A DNA stretch of 59,147 nucleotides from CAZJRB01 sp964547995. Its GTDB lineage: Bacteria > Planctomycetota > Planctomycetia > Pirellulales > Thermoguttaceae. Location of the stretch: assembly GCA_964547995.1 (NCBI GenBank), contig CAZJRB010000031.1, positions 1 through 59,147 on the forward strand, in the 5' to 3' direction. The position numbers were made by a program, and so were the translations under genes. This document shows positions 23,816 through 33,489 of the stretch, piece after piece (within the stretch, counting starts at the first letter, position 1; each line of letters starts with the position of its first letter). Below the pieces are notes generated by a model. The model was not told where the DNA came from and ran no database searches. It was given only the letters and a program-made list of their open reading frames with translations.

Positions 23816-24074
23816 AAAAGGATAGCCGCCTCTTGTCCCCTCACCTCCTCATCCCCTCCCTCGCTCCTGCCCAACTTTTCCAAAGATTCGGGTCATGCGG
23901 CGGCCCGGTGGCGGTTTTGCGGCTTCCGGGTGAAAAAAATTCAAGGAATCGCCCCCGCCTGCCGCCCGGGTGCTTGGAAACTCCGGCGATTCTTGGTACA
24001 GTTGATGCTTAGGGCAGGATCTTTGGGCCAAGGTCTTCATGGCGTCGTAAGCGAGAACGAGAGCAGCCCCTTCC

Positions 24075-24653
24075 ATGTTCAATTTCAAATCCCGTCGCCC
24101 ACAACCCGATGAGGTCGAGGAGTTGCTCCGCAACGCCGAACTTCGCGACGAGTTGGAGCGGTACTTTGACGAATCGATCACGCGGGTCAACATCCAACAT
24201 CTCACGCTGGCGGCCGAGAACGACTTTCTGGCAGCCATGCTCGCCTGGGAACAGGCGCCCGTGCTGCCGATCTACCGTTGGTTCGATCCCGAGTTGCGGC
24301 CGCCGCGTCCCAACGCCTTAAGCGACGAAGACCTGCACGGCATCCTTTGGGAGGTGATCCGCAAGCTGTTCCAGAAGCGGATCGTGCTGGACTTCACCGA
24401 CCACCTCAGCGATCGCGATCTCTACTGCATGATCTTCCGCGACATTCTCCCTGCCAGGGAGAAGAAGATCGACTGGCCGAACAACTACCTGCACTGGGAC
24501 TGCACCGGCGCCGACGGCGACCCGGAGATATGGCTCCGCTACTACGCCGGCGAAGAGGCCCGGGAGGACTGGGCAACCACGTATCGCCAGCCGCTCCCGC
24601 CCGCCTGCACCCCGCCCTATCCCCGCGAGTTGCCCCGCGAGCCGGGGACATAA
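24075..24653 (+). CDS. Conserved-looking hypothetical cytoplasmic protein
   Basis: 192 aa. No signal peptide or membrane segment. The start region is charged and helical (EVEELLRNAELRDELERYFDE), the middle has LSDEDLHGILWEVIRKLFQKRIVLDFTDHLSDRDLYCMIFRDILPAREKKI, and the end is Trp/Tyr- and Pro-rich. I do not recognise the family. The TAA stop is contributed by the first three bases of the dispersed repeat that begins at 24651, so the C-terminus may have been set by that insertion. Confidence 0.7.
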   Translation: MFNFKSRRPQPDEVEELLRNAELRDELERYFDESITRVNIQHLTLAAENDFLAAMLAWEQAPVLPIYRWFDPELRPPRPNALSDEDLHGILWEVIRKLFQKRIVLDFTDHLSDRDLYCMIFRDILPAREKKIDWPNNYLHWDCTGADGDPEIWLRYYAGEEAREDWATTYRQPLPPACTPPYPRELPREPGT

Positions 24654-24828
24654 AGCCGCGACCAACGAGGCTGTGACTTTTTGGAATCCGGTATCGATTC
24701 TCTGTAGGGAACGCCCTCTGTGGCGTTCCGAGAACCAGCGACGAGCGTGTTCCCGGGGTTCGGAACGCCACAGAGGGCGTTCCCTACAGTCAAATCGCAA
24801 AAAGTCACAACCTGAACGGTCGCGGCTT
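24651..24828. repeat. Dispersed nested inverted-repeat element, copy A
   Basis: The ends are TAAAGCCGCGACC and its complement. Inside lies a second pair (CTGTGACTTTTT against AAAAAGTCACA) and a third pair built on GTAGGGAACGCC and GGCGTTCCCTAC. Copy A lacks the extra left hairpin present in copies B and C, and its core has diverged from theirs. No open reading frame or transposase is inside. Confidence 0.9.
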
Positions 24829-24934
24829 GTGCTGGAAAGCGACGATCCGTTCACGCACCACATGTCCTGGACTCATCCCGTGCCGGGGTATTCACAGCCT
24901 TCCGGCTCGATGCAAACGGCCGGGCGGCCTACAA

Positions 24935-25903
24935 CTACCAGGTGCATTCAATGCCGCCGGTGGCACCGTGGCAGAAGAGCGCGCCGCTGCTGTTGTTCTG
25001 GCCGGAGAGAAAGTTGTTCGAGGCCAGGGCGACGCCGTCGAGCCACAGCATCTGATAACCGACCCGCAGGGCAAGTCGCTGCGTGAGTTCCCAGGTGGCC
25101 AGGACATCGATTTCTCCGAGGAATGCCGTGCCTTCGAAGGTGCTTGCATTCAAAACTGGAGGAGTTCCGGGAATGAATTCCACCCGGTTCATGCGGTCGC
25201 TGTAAACACCAATCCGGAAATCGGTATCGATCCGCAGCGGACCGCCATGATCGTAGACATCCAGAAGCGCCCCCAACTGAAACCCATACATGTTGTTACG
25301 GGTGTCGACATCACGCCGAAAGAAAGGCGCCGGTTGAAGGTAATCGAAAGTCTCATTCAGTTCCACGTAGCGGAAACCCACCAGCCAGGTAATGTACGGA
25401 GTGGAAGGACGAGGCCATCGCACGTTGATTTCAGCGCTATACAATTTGCTGGCGTAGCGGGCTACGGAACTGGTAGGAGGCACGACGTCGAAATACCCCC
25501 TGGCCGACCATCCGTCAATGCCCAAGCAACGGACCTCCAACTCTCGCTCATCACTCATTGCGCGGATGAAGTCGATCTGCCAGCCGGTCTGGTTTTCGAA
25601 TTGGCGCACCCCCTGTTGAGTACCGCCAAAGTAATTCGCAAGGGCCGCAAAATCCAAAGGCGAACGGCTCAGGAAAACCGCGTCGGTCGTGATCGTCCAG
25701 CAGGGCGCGCAACACGTCCCGCAACTCACGCTACTGCAACTGCTCGAGCAACTATCACAAGCCTCCAAATCAACGTCATCCGCCTGGTCGCGATCCGGCA
25801 TCGGCTCCAAAAACGGCATCGGGGTATCGTACGCGGGATCTTCAGCCGCCGTCGCCAAGTCTGTCACGAGAACCGCGAATGCGAAAATTGCGAAAGCCCT
25901 CAT
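24935..25903 (-). CDS. Outer-membrane beta-barrel protein (planctomycete BBP7-like)
   Basis: 322 aa from the start at 25903, which has an AAGGAGGA box seven bases upstream and opens a signal peptide (MRAFAIFAFAVLV, cleavage near ATAAE). A short Cys/Ser-rich segment (residues about 50-72, nine Cys) precedes alternating amphipathic strands: WTITTDAVFLSRS, GWQIDFIRAM, SAEINVRW, ITWLVGFRYVELNE, YGFQLGALLDVYD, LRIDTDFRIGVYSD, and a terminal LALRVGYQMLWLDGVALAS. The pattern and the final GYQMLWLDGVALA-type strand resemble planctomycete outer-membrane barrels. The Cys cluster suggests disulfides near the N-terminus. Function is unknown; a pore or surface role is inferred. Confidence 0.75.
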   Translation of the reverse strand: MRAFAIFAFAVLVTDLATAAEDPAYDTPMPFLEPMPDRDQADDVDLEACDSCSSSCSSVSCGTCCAPCWTITTDAVFLSRSPLDFAALANYFGGTQQGVRQFENQTGWQIDFIRAMSDERELEVRCLGIDGWSARGYFDVVPPTSSVARYASKLYSAEINVRWPRPSTPYITWLVGFRYVELNETFDYLQPAPFFRRDVDTRNNMYGFQLGALLDVYDHGGPLRIDTDFRIGVYSDRMNRVEFIPGTPPVLNASTFEGTAFLGEIDVLATWELTQRLALRVGYQMLWLDGVALASNNFLSGQNNSSGALFCHGATGGIECTW

Positions 25904-26126
25904 GTCACTTTCCTCCTTGAAAAACAAGCGCCTTCCTTCCTTGGAAGTCTAAGAGCAGGAATCGGCTCATTTTTTCCGATAGAATGAGAAAATTCGATAG
26001 GACCGGAACGACCGGAATATCTGACAGGGGCCCCCAAGACCCCCTAGCTTGACATCCCCGGTATTGCGGCGCCTGCTGGGGGGCCCGGTTTCTGCCGGTC
26101 GGTGAATTCATGCTAGAATCGAGCGA

Positions 26127-27767
26127 ATGAACGCCCCTCTTGCAAGACGCCGCCCACTGCTGCTCGGCTCGGCCCTGGCCGCGGCGGCATGCGCCGCCGC
26201 GCTGCTGGCAACCTCGCCGACGCTGCCGATGACCTGGGACGAAGGGAATGCGATCCACCGGGCGTCGCAGATCCCCGGCAAGTGGCTCTACACGACCCGG
26301 CTGGAAGGCCACCCGGAGATCGAGGGCCACCCGGCATTCTATGGAATCGTGATCGCGTTGGGGCGTTGGGTTTCCTCGGGTTGGCTTCCGCCGCTCGTGG
26401 CGGCCCGGTTCGGTCCGATCATGCTCTTTGCCCTGGCGGCCGGCGCGATGTTCTACCGCATGGGGCGCGACTTCTCGGTTGCCGCGGCCGCCGGGTCAGT
26501 CGCCTCGTTGATCCTGATGCCGCGGATGTTCACCCACGCCCATTTCGCGTCGATCGACGGGCCGCTAACGAGTTGTTGGATTCTTGTCTGGGCAACGTTC
26601 GTACCGGCCGCCCGCGGTAGGGTTGTGCAGGCCGAAGTCTCGGAAACCGCGGTGCGACGGCGGATGAACTGGCCCGCGACGCTCCTGTTCGGAATCACAC
26701 TCGGCATGACGCTGGGGAGCAAGGCCACCGGCTGGCTGGCGCCCGTGCCCCTTCTCATCTGGGCAGCCGTCTATCGCGACCGCACGGCGGCAAAGGTGCT
26801 CGGCGTCGGGATGCCGATTGCCCTGTTGACGTTTTTTCTGCTCAACCCGCCGCTCTGGCACGCCCCGATCGCCCGCTGGCAGGAGTTTTTCTATTTGAAC
26901 TTCAACCGGTCGGCCACGGGCTTGAACATCCCGACTTGGTTCCTTGGGCGGATGTACAATCTCGACTATACCTTGCCCTGGTACAACACGCTGTTCTGGA
27001 CGGGCGTTACGGTGCCGGTAGCGATTCTGGCGCTTGCCGGCGTGGGAATCGCTCGCGCCGTCGGCCGGCGCCGCACCGAGCGGCTGGCTGTGCTGTTGTT
27101 GGCCAACTGGCTGATACTGATCATCGTCAGGGCGTTGCCCGGCACGCCGCCGCACGACGGCATCCGGCTCTTCCTGCCGGCGTTTGCCTTTCTTGCCGCA
27201 CTGGCGGGCGTGGGCTGCGGCGTCGTGCTCTCGTGGAGCAGAAACGCGTACAAATCCCCGCGCCGCGTCCGTGCCACCGCTGTTCTCCTGCTGCTGCTCG
27301 CCATCACCACCGCCGGGAACCTTTTCATCTACTCCCCGCAGTGGTTGTCCTACTACAATATTCTGATCGGCGGTTTGCCCGGTGCGACGGCCACCGGCAT
27401 GGAACCGACCTACTACTGGGACGGGCTGGACCATTCGGTCCTCGATTGGCTTCACGAGCAGACGGACGAGGACGAGCGGATTCTCTTCGGCGCCAGTTCG
27501 CCGGAGAACTTTGCGCTGATGCGCCGCTGGGGGACACTCCGCCGCGAATGGTTCGTTCCGGACCCGCGTGCATCCTACATCGCGGTGGACCGCTACCGCT
27601 GGTACGTCCTCCAACGCCGTCCGAGCGGCCTGTCCGAGACCGATAAGTGGCTTATCGAGAACGCCGAACCAGCCCACCGCAAGACGCTGCTCGGCGTGCC
27701 GCTGGTGGAGGTATACGCCTGCGAAGACTACCGGCAGGCGTGGGCGGCAACCACCAATGAGGACTGA
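26127..27767 (+). CDS. GT39/PMT-like membrane glycosyltransferase
   Basis: 546 aa. The first membrane segment (residues about 10-28) is followed by an Asp-Glu pair in TWDEGNAIHRA, the conserved acidic pair of the first external loop in ArnT/PMT-type (GT-C) transferases. A second loop has FTHAHFASIDGPLTSCW with an Asp. About ten further hydrophobic segments follow to residue 410, then a hydrophilic C-terminal domain (residues about 420-546). GT-C enzymes move a sugar from a polyprenyl phosphate donor to protein or lipid on the outer face of the membrane; donor and acceptor cannot be told here. A TAGAAT box lies eight bases before the start. Confidence 0.8.
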   Translation: MNAPLARRRPLLLGSALAAAACAAALLATSPTLPMTWDEGNAIHRASQIPGKWLYTTRLEGHPEIEGHPAFYGIVIALGRWVSSGWLPPLVAARFGPIMLFALAAGAMFYRMGRDFSVAAAAGSVASLILMPRMFTHAHFASIDGPLTSCWILVWATFVPAARGRVVQAEVSETAVRRRMNWPATLLFGITLGMTLGSKATGWLAPVPLLIWAAVYRDRTAAKVLGVGMPIALLTFFLLNPPLWHAPIARWQEFFYLNFNRSATGLNIPTWFLGRMYNLDYTLPWYNTLFWTGVTVPVAILALAGVGIARAVGRRRTERLAVLLLANWLILIIVRALPGTPPHDGIRLFLPAFAFLAALAGVGCGVVLSWSRNAYKSPRRVRATAVLLLLLAITTAGNLFIYSPQWLSYYNILIGGLPGATATGMEPTYYWDGLDHSVLDWLHEQTDEDERILFGASSPENFALMRRWGTLRREWFVPDPRASYIAVDRYRWYVLQRRPSGLSETDKWLIENAEPAHRKTLLGVPLVEVYACEDYRQAWAATTNED

Positions 27768-27771
27768 TTGG

Positions 27772-27801
27772 TTGCTTTCCCCGACCATTTTGGGATACAA
27801 T
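27772..27801 (+). promoter_or_regulatory. Sigma-70-type promoter for the HEAT-repeat gene
   Basis: TTGCTT at 27772-27777, 18-bp spacer, TACAAT at 27796-27801. Transcription would begin near 27808, which argues that translation starts at the ATG at 27845 rather than at 27809. Confidence 0.6.
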
Positions 27802-27844
27802 AGGTAGTATGGTTCCTTGGGGTGAGAAGACACGTTCCGTAGCC

Positions 27845-29239
27845 ATGTTCCGTCGAATAGCCGTCCATTTCGAGCGTCCGTTTGGAAAACAACGGATCGG
27901 GGCGCGGAGTTGGTGGCTGGGGGGAGCGTTCGGGCTGGCGGCGGTATTTTCGTCGGCGGTTGCCGGCGCTCAGCCGTCGGATCGCAAGATTCGTTCCATC
28001 CTCGATATGATGGCGGCCCGTCAGCAACGGTTCGATTCCAGGGCGTTGCACGACTTGGGGCAGCCGGGCCTTTCCGCCGTACTCGATTTCCTCCTGCCCG
28101 ATACGGCCGAAGAGACGACGATTGATGTTCCGGACGAGACAATCGCCCGGCTCGTCGAACAACTCGGCGACGAGAGCTACCGGGTTCGCCAAACGGCTTC
28201 CGAAAAGCTGCTTGACATGGGGCCTTCCATTCGGACCGCCCTGCTGCCGGCGATTGAAAGCGAAGACGCGGAGATCCGTTGGCGGACAACGCGGATCCTG
28301 CGCCGATGGTCCGGTGCCACGGACGAAGACAAGAACCGCTACATTCATGCCTTCTCCGCCTATGTCAGTGGGATAAGCGACGACGAACGACTCGATGAGC
28401 TCGTCCGGCGGACGTTGCTCGCCTTCAAGGCCGGTATGCCCGAAAACGGAAGCGGAAGGAAAACCATCCTCATCACCTCGATTCGCGCAATCACCCGATC
28501 GCGGAAGAATCTGCACGTCAACCGGCTCAAACCGCTTCTGGAGCACGAGGACGTCAACGTCGCCGTGCTCGTTACCCAAACGGTCGCGTCGGGATGCGGA
28601 ACCACTTTCCTTCCGGAGTTTCTGCTCGACGCGTTGGACAACGGACGGGACGAGGTGGTCGAACAGGCGATGCTCCGCACGGTCAACAGCACCGACGCCG
28701 GGCGCAACGAAAAGATAAAACGCCGTCTGGTCAAGATCTTCGAAGGGGACAACGAATCGCTGAAACTCACGGCCTGTTACCCGTTGATGCGCAATCACCG
28801 CTACCCGCCGGCCATCGACTACCTGCTTGAACAAGCCACGAGCAAGGACCTCAGCCGTGCCAATCGAGCGCTTATGTGGCTCGGCGATTCTCGCAACCGC
28901 GGACAACCGGTATCGAAGAAAATGCTCGCTACCTTCGACGTATTGCTGAAGTCGGAGGATTGGAGCCGGCGCCACCTCGCTTGCCGGATTCTGTCCATGT
29001 ACTCCGGCGAGGAGGTCGTCAAACGGCTCATCCCGCTGTTGAACGACGAAAAGGCCGCTATCGGCACCGAAGTCGGCAACGGCCTGCTGCGCCAACAAGA
29101 CAAGAAGATGGTTCGCCGTCTGCTCGGCGAAGCCGCCAAGCAGCACCCCGACGAAGAGGTTCGAAAGAAAGCCGCCACGGTGCTGGAAAAAGTGAAGGCC
29201 GGGCGGTCGCATAGTGCGGATGATCCCTTTGCAAGGTAA
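27845..29239 (+). CDS. Secreted or membrane-anchored HEAT-repeat protein
   Basis: 464 aa from the ATG at 27845; the ATG at 27809 would sit at the predicted transcription start. The leader is long and basic with a hydrophobic core (WWLGGAFGLAAVFSSAVAGAQ). The rest is helical repeats of HEAT type: VEQLGDESYRVRQTASEKLLDMG, IESEDAEIRWRTTRILRRW, LLEHEDVNVAVLVTQTVASG, VLLKSEDWSRRHLACRILSMY, LLNDEKAAIGTEVGNGLL. Such solenoids are protein-binding scaffolds. The C-terminus ends DDPFAR, echoing the DPF motifs of the module proteins at the left of the window. No catalytic motif is seen. Confidence 0.8.
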   Translation: MFRRIAVHFERPFGKQRIGARSWWLGGAFGLAAVFSSAVAGAQPSDRKIRSILDMMAARQQRFDSRALHDLGQPGLSAVLDFLLPDTAEETTIDVPDETIARLVEQLGDESYRVRQTASEKLLDMGPSIRTALLPAIESEDAEIRWRTTRILRRWSGATDEDKNRYIHAFSAYVSGISDDERLDELVRRTLLAFKAGMPENGSGRKTILITSIRAITRSRKNLHVNRLKPLLEHEDVNVAVLVTQTVASGCGTTFLPEFLLDALDNGRDEVVEQAMLRTVNSTDAGRNEKIKRRLVKIFEGDNESLKLTACYPLMRNHRYPPAIDYLLEQATSKDLSRANRALMWLGDSRNRGQPVSKKMLATFDVLLKSEDWSRRHLACRILSMYSGEEVVKRLIPLLNDEKAAIGTEVGNGLLRQQDKKMVRRLLGEAAKQHPDEEVRKKAATVLEKVKAGRSHSADDPFAR

Positions 29240-29388
29240 TGCCCGAACCCTGCCCGCCTTGTGGAGGAAACGGGAAGGGGGCTGGGAAGTCGGCTACCGG
29301 GCTGTTATTCTGTGGAGGCGTTGAAATCTCGGGGGTTTCGGGCCATCTTGGCACCGGAAGAGAGGTTTCCGGTCCCCCTCGGCTGCGG

Positions 29389-29418
29389 TTGCCCAACCCC
29401 GAGGCGGCGTGCTATAAT
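29389..29418 (+). promoter_or_regulatory. Strong sigma-70-type promoter for mtfA
   Basis: TTGCCC at 29389-29394, 18-bp spacer, consensus TATAAT at 29413-29418; the coding start is 71 bp downstream. Confidence 0.7.
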
Positions 29419-29489
29419 AGTGGTTTGCACTGTAAAGCATCCGGGACGCAGATATCCCAGCTACCCCAAGATACGAGACGGTTTTGCCC

Positions 29490-30260
29490 ATGTTTCCCTG
29501 GTCCAAGAAACGACACCGCCGGAAGATTCGGGAACAGTTCTTCCCCAAAGAGTGGGATGCAACGCTCCGCGAGAACGTCTGGCAGTACTCATGTATCCGC
29601 CGCGAGATGCACAAGAAATACCACGACGACCTGCGGATTATCCTTGACGAAAAGGAGTGGGAAGGCTGCGGCGGCCTTCAGATGAACGACAAGGTCAAGG
29701 TCACCATCGCCGGCCAGGCAGCCATACTGCTTTTGGGAATCGAGGAGGAGTTCTACTTCGATCAAGTCAAAAGCGTGCTAGTCTATCCCGACGCTTTCTC
29801 CGTACCTGAACAGTTCCAGGATCAAAGCGGCGTTGTTGACCCGGACCAGACGGCCTCGGGCGAAGCGTTTCAGAGCGGCCCCGTCGTCCTCTCCTGGGAC
29901 AGCGTGTTGGAGGGTGGGTGTGACCCTTACAATGGACATAACGTTGTCATCCACGAGTTCGCCCATCAACTCGACGCGCTCAGCGGCGAGATGGGAGGAA
30001 TGCCCCCGATCTTTGACGAGGAAGAAGCCCAACAATGGGTCGAGGTCTTCGAGCGGGAATTCCAGCGACTCGAAAAGGCCGTCCAAGAAGAGCAACCCAC
30101 CTTACTCGACGAGTACGGGGCCACCAATCGCGCCGAGTTCTTCGCCGTCGCCACCGAGTGCTTCTTCGAACAATCCGAAACGCTCCTGGAACTTCACTCC
30201 GAACTCTACGGGACGCTGAAGAGCTTCTACCGGCAAGATCCGGCCCAATGGATGCAGTAG
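29490..30260 (+). CDS. mtfA: MtfA-family (M90) zinc peptidase
   Basis: 256 aa from the ATG at 29490; a TTG two codons earlier is less likely. The zinc site is VVIHEFAHQLDALSG (HEXXH), and the third ligand is the Glu of RAEFFAVATECFFEQ about 60 residues later, as in MtfA. The N-terminal helical part (REQFFPKEWDATLRENVWQYSCI) and the strand LLLGIEEEFYFDQVKSVLVYPDAF also match. In E. coli MtfA binds the repressor Mlc and so relieves repression of glucose phosphotransferase genes, and it has aminopeptidase activity; an Mlc partner is not visible here, so the local role may differ. Cytoplasmic, no signal peptide. Confidence 0.9.
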   Translation: MFPWSKKRHRRKIREQFFPKEWDATLRENVWQYSCIRREMHKKYHDDLRIILDEKEWEGCGGLQMNDKVKVTIAGQAAILLLGIEEEFYFDQVKSVLVYPDAFSVPEQFQDQSGVVDPDQTASGEAFQSGPVVLSWDSVLEGGCDPYNGHNVVIHEFAHQLDALSGEMGGMPPIFDEEEAQQWVEVFEREFQRLEKAVQEEQPTLLDEYGATNRAEFFAVATECFFEQSETLLELHSELYGTLKSFYRQDPAQWMQ

Positions 30261-30668
30261 CGCAAAATGGATCTGCGCAGGCCACTCAGGTCGATCCCAG
30301 AAATACACCAAATAGGGGGAGTCTGTTTTGGCCCAAACTGCCTGGGAACCCTGGCAGTATCATACCCGAAACTGTCTATTGAAACGCCTTATTCTTCCCA
30401 ATCTCGGCCGATTGTCACTCCAACCCTCAAGGTGAATCCACCCGTAAAAAGCATGGGGCAACCACCCTCTAGAGTTAGTCCGGGCATTTTGAAGCAGTTT
30501 TCTCGACCATAACGCTATGGCCTTCTCACGGGATACTTTACGGCGGTGGTATCCGCTAGTATGATCTTCGTATTCATGTTACCATAAACGGAGTCAATGG
30601 AACAATCCCGGTGGACTTCTCCAAGGGGATGATGTAGCGGTCTGTCGACTGCCGGCATCAGTGTGGCT
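30261..30668. other. 408-bp gap without a recognised gene
   Basis: Lower GC than its surroundings. I see no convincing open frame, hairpin terminator or RNA gene; it should contain the promoter of the following kinase, but no box pair of good spacing stands out. Confidence 0.6.
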
Positions 30669-32201
30669 ATGGCCGAAACGAACCCAAATGCTTTTCTTCA
30701 ACTCATGCTGAAGAGCAAGCTGCTCGAGAGGGAACAGCTCCAGCGCGCGTTGATCGAGATCAAGAAAGAGGCCGCCGGCAAACCCATCGCCAATATCAAA
30801 TTCCTCAGCGAGAAACTCGCCGAAAAGGGCCTCCTGACCAACTGGCAGTGCGAGAAGTTGGCCGAAGGCCGGCATAAGGGGTTCTTCCTCGGCAAATACA
30901 AGCTGCTGAACCACCTTGGCACCGGGGGGATGAGCAGCGTCTACCTGGCCGAGCACGTGCTGATGCAACGCCGTGTTGCCATCAAAGTCCTGCCCAAGAA
31001 CCGGGTCGAAGATTCCTCGTATCTTGAACGGTTCCATCGCGAGGCCCGGGCCGCCGCCGCTTTGGATCATCGGAACATCGTTCGGGCGTACGACGTGGAT
31101 AACGCGGGCAACACCCACTACATGGTCATGGAATACGTCGAGGGTTTCGACCTCCAGGAAATCGTCAAGCGCGACGGCCCGCTCGACTATCCGACTTTGG
31201 CAGAGTACGTCCGCCAGGCGGCCGAAGGGCTGTATTACGCCCATAAGGCCGGCCTCATCCACCGCGACATCAAACCGGCAAACCTCCTGGTGGATCGTAA
31301 CAACGTCGTTAAATTGCTCGATCTCGGCCTTGCCAGGTTCACCGACGACACCCAGGCTTCACTGACGGTCGCCTACGACGAAAACGTGCTCGGAACGGCC
31401 GACTATCTCGCCCCGGAGCAAGCGATCGACAGTCACGGTGTGGACGCCCGGGCCGACGTCTACGGCCTGGGGTGTTCGATGTTCTTCCTGTTCACCGGCA
31501 GCCCGCCGTTTCCGGAGGGCACGTTGCCGCAGCGGCTGATGATGCACCAGAAACACCCGCCGCCGAACATCCGGGAAAAACGCCAGGACGCCCCGGAGGA
31601 TCTGATTAAAATCTGCCTGAAGATGATGGCCAAGAAGCCGGAGAATCGCTTCCAAACGGCCAGCCAGGTCGCGCAAATCCTCCGAAAATGGTTGATCGTC
31701 CACGGCCATGCGAGCGAGGAGTTGAAGGAAGCGGCCTTGGCTGCCGAGGCCGCACGTCGTCGACCGGCAGCCGCTAAGGGTAAGGGCGGAGCGCCGCCCC
31801 GCCGCAAGGTTGCTACCCGGCCGCGCCGCGACTCCGGCGAGGTCCGGCCCGCCCCCGATACCGCCATGCAGGAAACCCGCTCGAACATGGACGTCGATAC
31901 CGACAAGCCCCGAAGAACCGCCCGGCGACCCGGCACCCGTCAGAAAGAGCTGGTCGTGGCGAAGCAAATGGGGGCGCCGCAGCAGCAATCCGAGTTCTTC
32001 ATCCAAACCGGCGATTCTTCCCGAACAAGGACCCGGGGCACCACCACTGCTGCCAGGACCGCCGACGACTCGGGAACGGGCACCAAACCATACCGAAGAC
32101 CCAAGAAACAAACCCCCATCGCTTTGTGGATCATGTTGGGGGCCGGCGCTCTGACCGTCATCATCCTGCTGATCGTTCTGGCGATGGGTAATGCCCCATA
32201 G
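30669..32201 (+). CDS. Membrane-anchored serine/threonine protein kinase
   Basis: 510 aa. The planctomycete N-terminal adaptor (residues about 8-75: LLEREQLQRAL, KGLLTNWQCEKLAEGRHKGFFLG) precedes a Hanks-type kinase domain (about 77-340): glycine loop LGTGGMSSVYLAEH, VAIKVLP, catalytic loop IHRDIKPANLLV, metal loop LLDLGLARF (DLG for DFG, common in these bacteria) and TADYLAPEQ. A basic linker leads to one membrane segment near the end (IALWIMLGAGALTVIILLIVLAM) with only a few residues outside, so the kinase is cytoplasmic and has almost no sensor domain. An in-frame GTG two codons upstream is the alternative start. Confidence 0.93.
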   Translation: MAETNPNAFLQLMLKSKLLEREQLQRALIEIKKEAAGKPIANIKFLSEKLAEKGLLTNWQCEKLAEGRHKGFFLGKYKLLNHLGTGGMSSVYLAEHVLMQRRVAIKVLPKNRVEDSSYLERFHREARAAAALDHRNIVRAYDVDNAGNTHYMVMEYVEGFDLQEIVKRDGPLDYPTLAEYVRQAAEGLYYAHKAGLIHRDIKPANLLVDRNNVVKLLDLGLARFTDDTQASLTVAYDENVLGTADYLAPEQAIDSHGVDARADVYGLGCSMFFLFTGSPPFPEGTLPQRLMMHQKHPPPNIREKRQDAPEDLIKICLKMMAKKPENRFQTASQVAQILRKWLIVHGHASEELKEAALAAEAARRRPAAAKGKGGAPPRRKVATRPRRDSGEVRPAPDTAMQETRSNMDVDTDKPRRTARRPGTRQKELVVAKQMGAPQQQSEFFIQTGDSSRTRTRGTTTAARTADDSGTGTKPYRRPKKQTPIALWIMLGAGALTVIILLIVLAMGNAP

Positions 32202-32234
32202 CAACCCGCCAAGAAAGAAGACGGGGAGGCCGCG

Positions 32235-33092
32235 TCACTGCCGCTTGGGCAAAATCTGTAGACTCTCGACCGGCAATACCGCGTTGAGGCTGCCGCTCCG
32301 GAACCCCTCCAGGTCGAGCGAAACGTACTTGAAGCCGATCGTCTTCAGCTTCTCGACCACCTCGCGGCGCAACGGCTCTTCGATCAGCTTCGGTACCGCA
32401 CCGGCCGCCACTTCAACGCGCGCCACGTCGCCCTTATGATAGCGAACCCGCAGCGGCTGAAATCCCCGCTCGCGCAGGAACCGCTCCGCCGCGTCGATCA
32501 TCGCCAGCCGCTCGGGTGTGACTTGCTCGCCGTAGGCGATCCGGCTGCTCAGGCAAGGCGTGGCCGGCTTGTCCCAGATCGGCAGTTCCCAGTGCGCGGC
32601 CAGTACACGAATCTCGTCTTTCGTAAACCCCAACTCGGCCAGGGGGCTGCGGACCTTCCTCTCCCGCGCGGCGCGGATGCCCGGCCGGTGATCGCCGTGA
32701 TCGTCCCGGTTGCTGCCGTCGGCCACCACCGCCATCCCGGTTCGCCTGGCGATCTCCTCAATCTGCCGGAGCAGCTCAACCTTGCAGTGGTAACATCGGT
32801 TGGCGGTGTTCTCCCGGTACTCGGGGATTTCGAGCTCGCCCGTCTCGACGGCTTCGTGCCGGATGCCGATGCCTCGGGCAACCTGTTTGGCTTCGTCGAG
32901 TTCGCCGGCAGCGAGGCTTGCGCTGACGCCCGTCACCGCAACGGCCCTCTTGCCCAGGGCCAGTTGCGCCGCCTTGGCCAGCACGGCGCTGTCCAGCCCG
33001 CCCGAAAAGGCAACGGCACAACTCCCATAGCTCCGCAGCAACTGAAGCAGGCGGTCGCGCTTTTCGGCGAGTTCTCTCGGCAGGTCTTTCAC
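32235..33092 (-). CDS. larE: ATP-dependent sacrificial sulfur transferase LarE
   Basis: 285 aa from a GTG at 33092; the frame continues upstream to 33257, but that extension has no family match and the usual LarE length is about 270. The PP-loop AVAFSGGLDSAVLA near residue 30 binds ATP. The sacrificial-Cys region appears as PCLSSRIAYGE (Cys before the SSR motif), and a CYHCK pair lies near residue 100. LarE converts the pyridinium biscarboxylate made by LarB into the thiocarboxylate form used for the nickel pincer cofactor of lactate racemase-type enzymes. larB is 3 kb away on the same strand; larC and larA are not in the window. Confidence 0.9.
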   Translation of the reverse strand: MKDLPRELAEKRDRLLQLLRSYGSCAVAFSGGLDSAVLAKAAQLALGKRAVAVTGVSASLAAGELDEAKQVARGIGIRHEAVETGELEIPEYRENTANRCYHCKVELLRQIEEIARRTGMAVVADGSNRDDHGDHRPGIRAARERKVRSPLAELGFTKDEIRVLAAHWELPIWDKPATPCLSSRIAYGEQVTPERLAMIDAAERFLRERGFQPLRVRYHKGDVARVEVAAGAVPKLIEEPLRREVVEKLKTIGFKYVSLDLEGFRSGSLNAVLPVESLQILPKRQ

Positions 33093-33489
33093 GGGAAGCC
33101 GGGGGAAGGGAACGTGTGGCGGGAAAAAAGGTCCTCCACCGCAATGCCGTGGTGATGGATTTTTTGGGAGCCCGTCTTCACAAAGGGGGCAACCTGGACA
33201 CCGGGTTGTGTGATCCGCGGCCCGAGGGTCCACGGCTATACACGCGGCCAGTGTCATTGATTACAGGCACCCAACGGGTAAATTATCGGCTCACCAAGAG
33301 TTACATCACATCACGTACATGGTAGAAGACCATGCCCATATCTTACCAGATTTGTTCACGCTTGGCAAGGGGCGAAATGGGCCGACCAAGGAAGAAACGA
33401 AAAGGCCGCCGCAATACCCCGTTTTCCGCCCCCACACCGGAATTCCGGAAAACTTCCCACCCGGTGGACTCTCCGCTTGGACGGTTCGG
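33093..33489. other. 397-bp gap without a recognised gene
   Basis: The LarE frame stays open on the - strand to 33257 and would encode a Cys/Pro-rich extension (CPGCPLCEDG) of doubtful reality. Nothing else on either strand is convincing. Confidence 0.5.

Noticed and set aside
26565..29212. Long - strand frames opposite the glycosyltransferase and HEAT genes
   Set aside because: Arg/Gly/Pro-rich antisense shadows with no motifs; the + strand genes have membrane segments, repeats and promoters.
33093..33257. N-terminal extension of LarE with CPGCPLCEDG
   Set aside because: Not part of known LarE length or fold and without a ribosome-binding site; the GTG at 33092 is preferred, though not proven.
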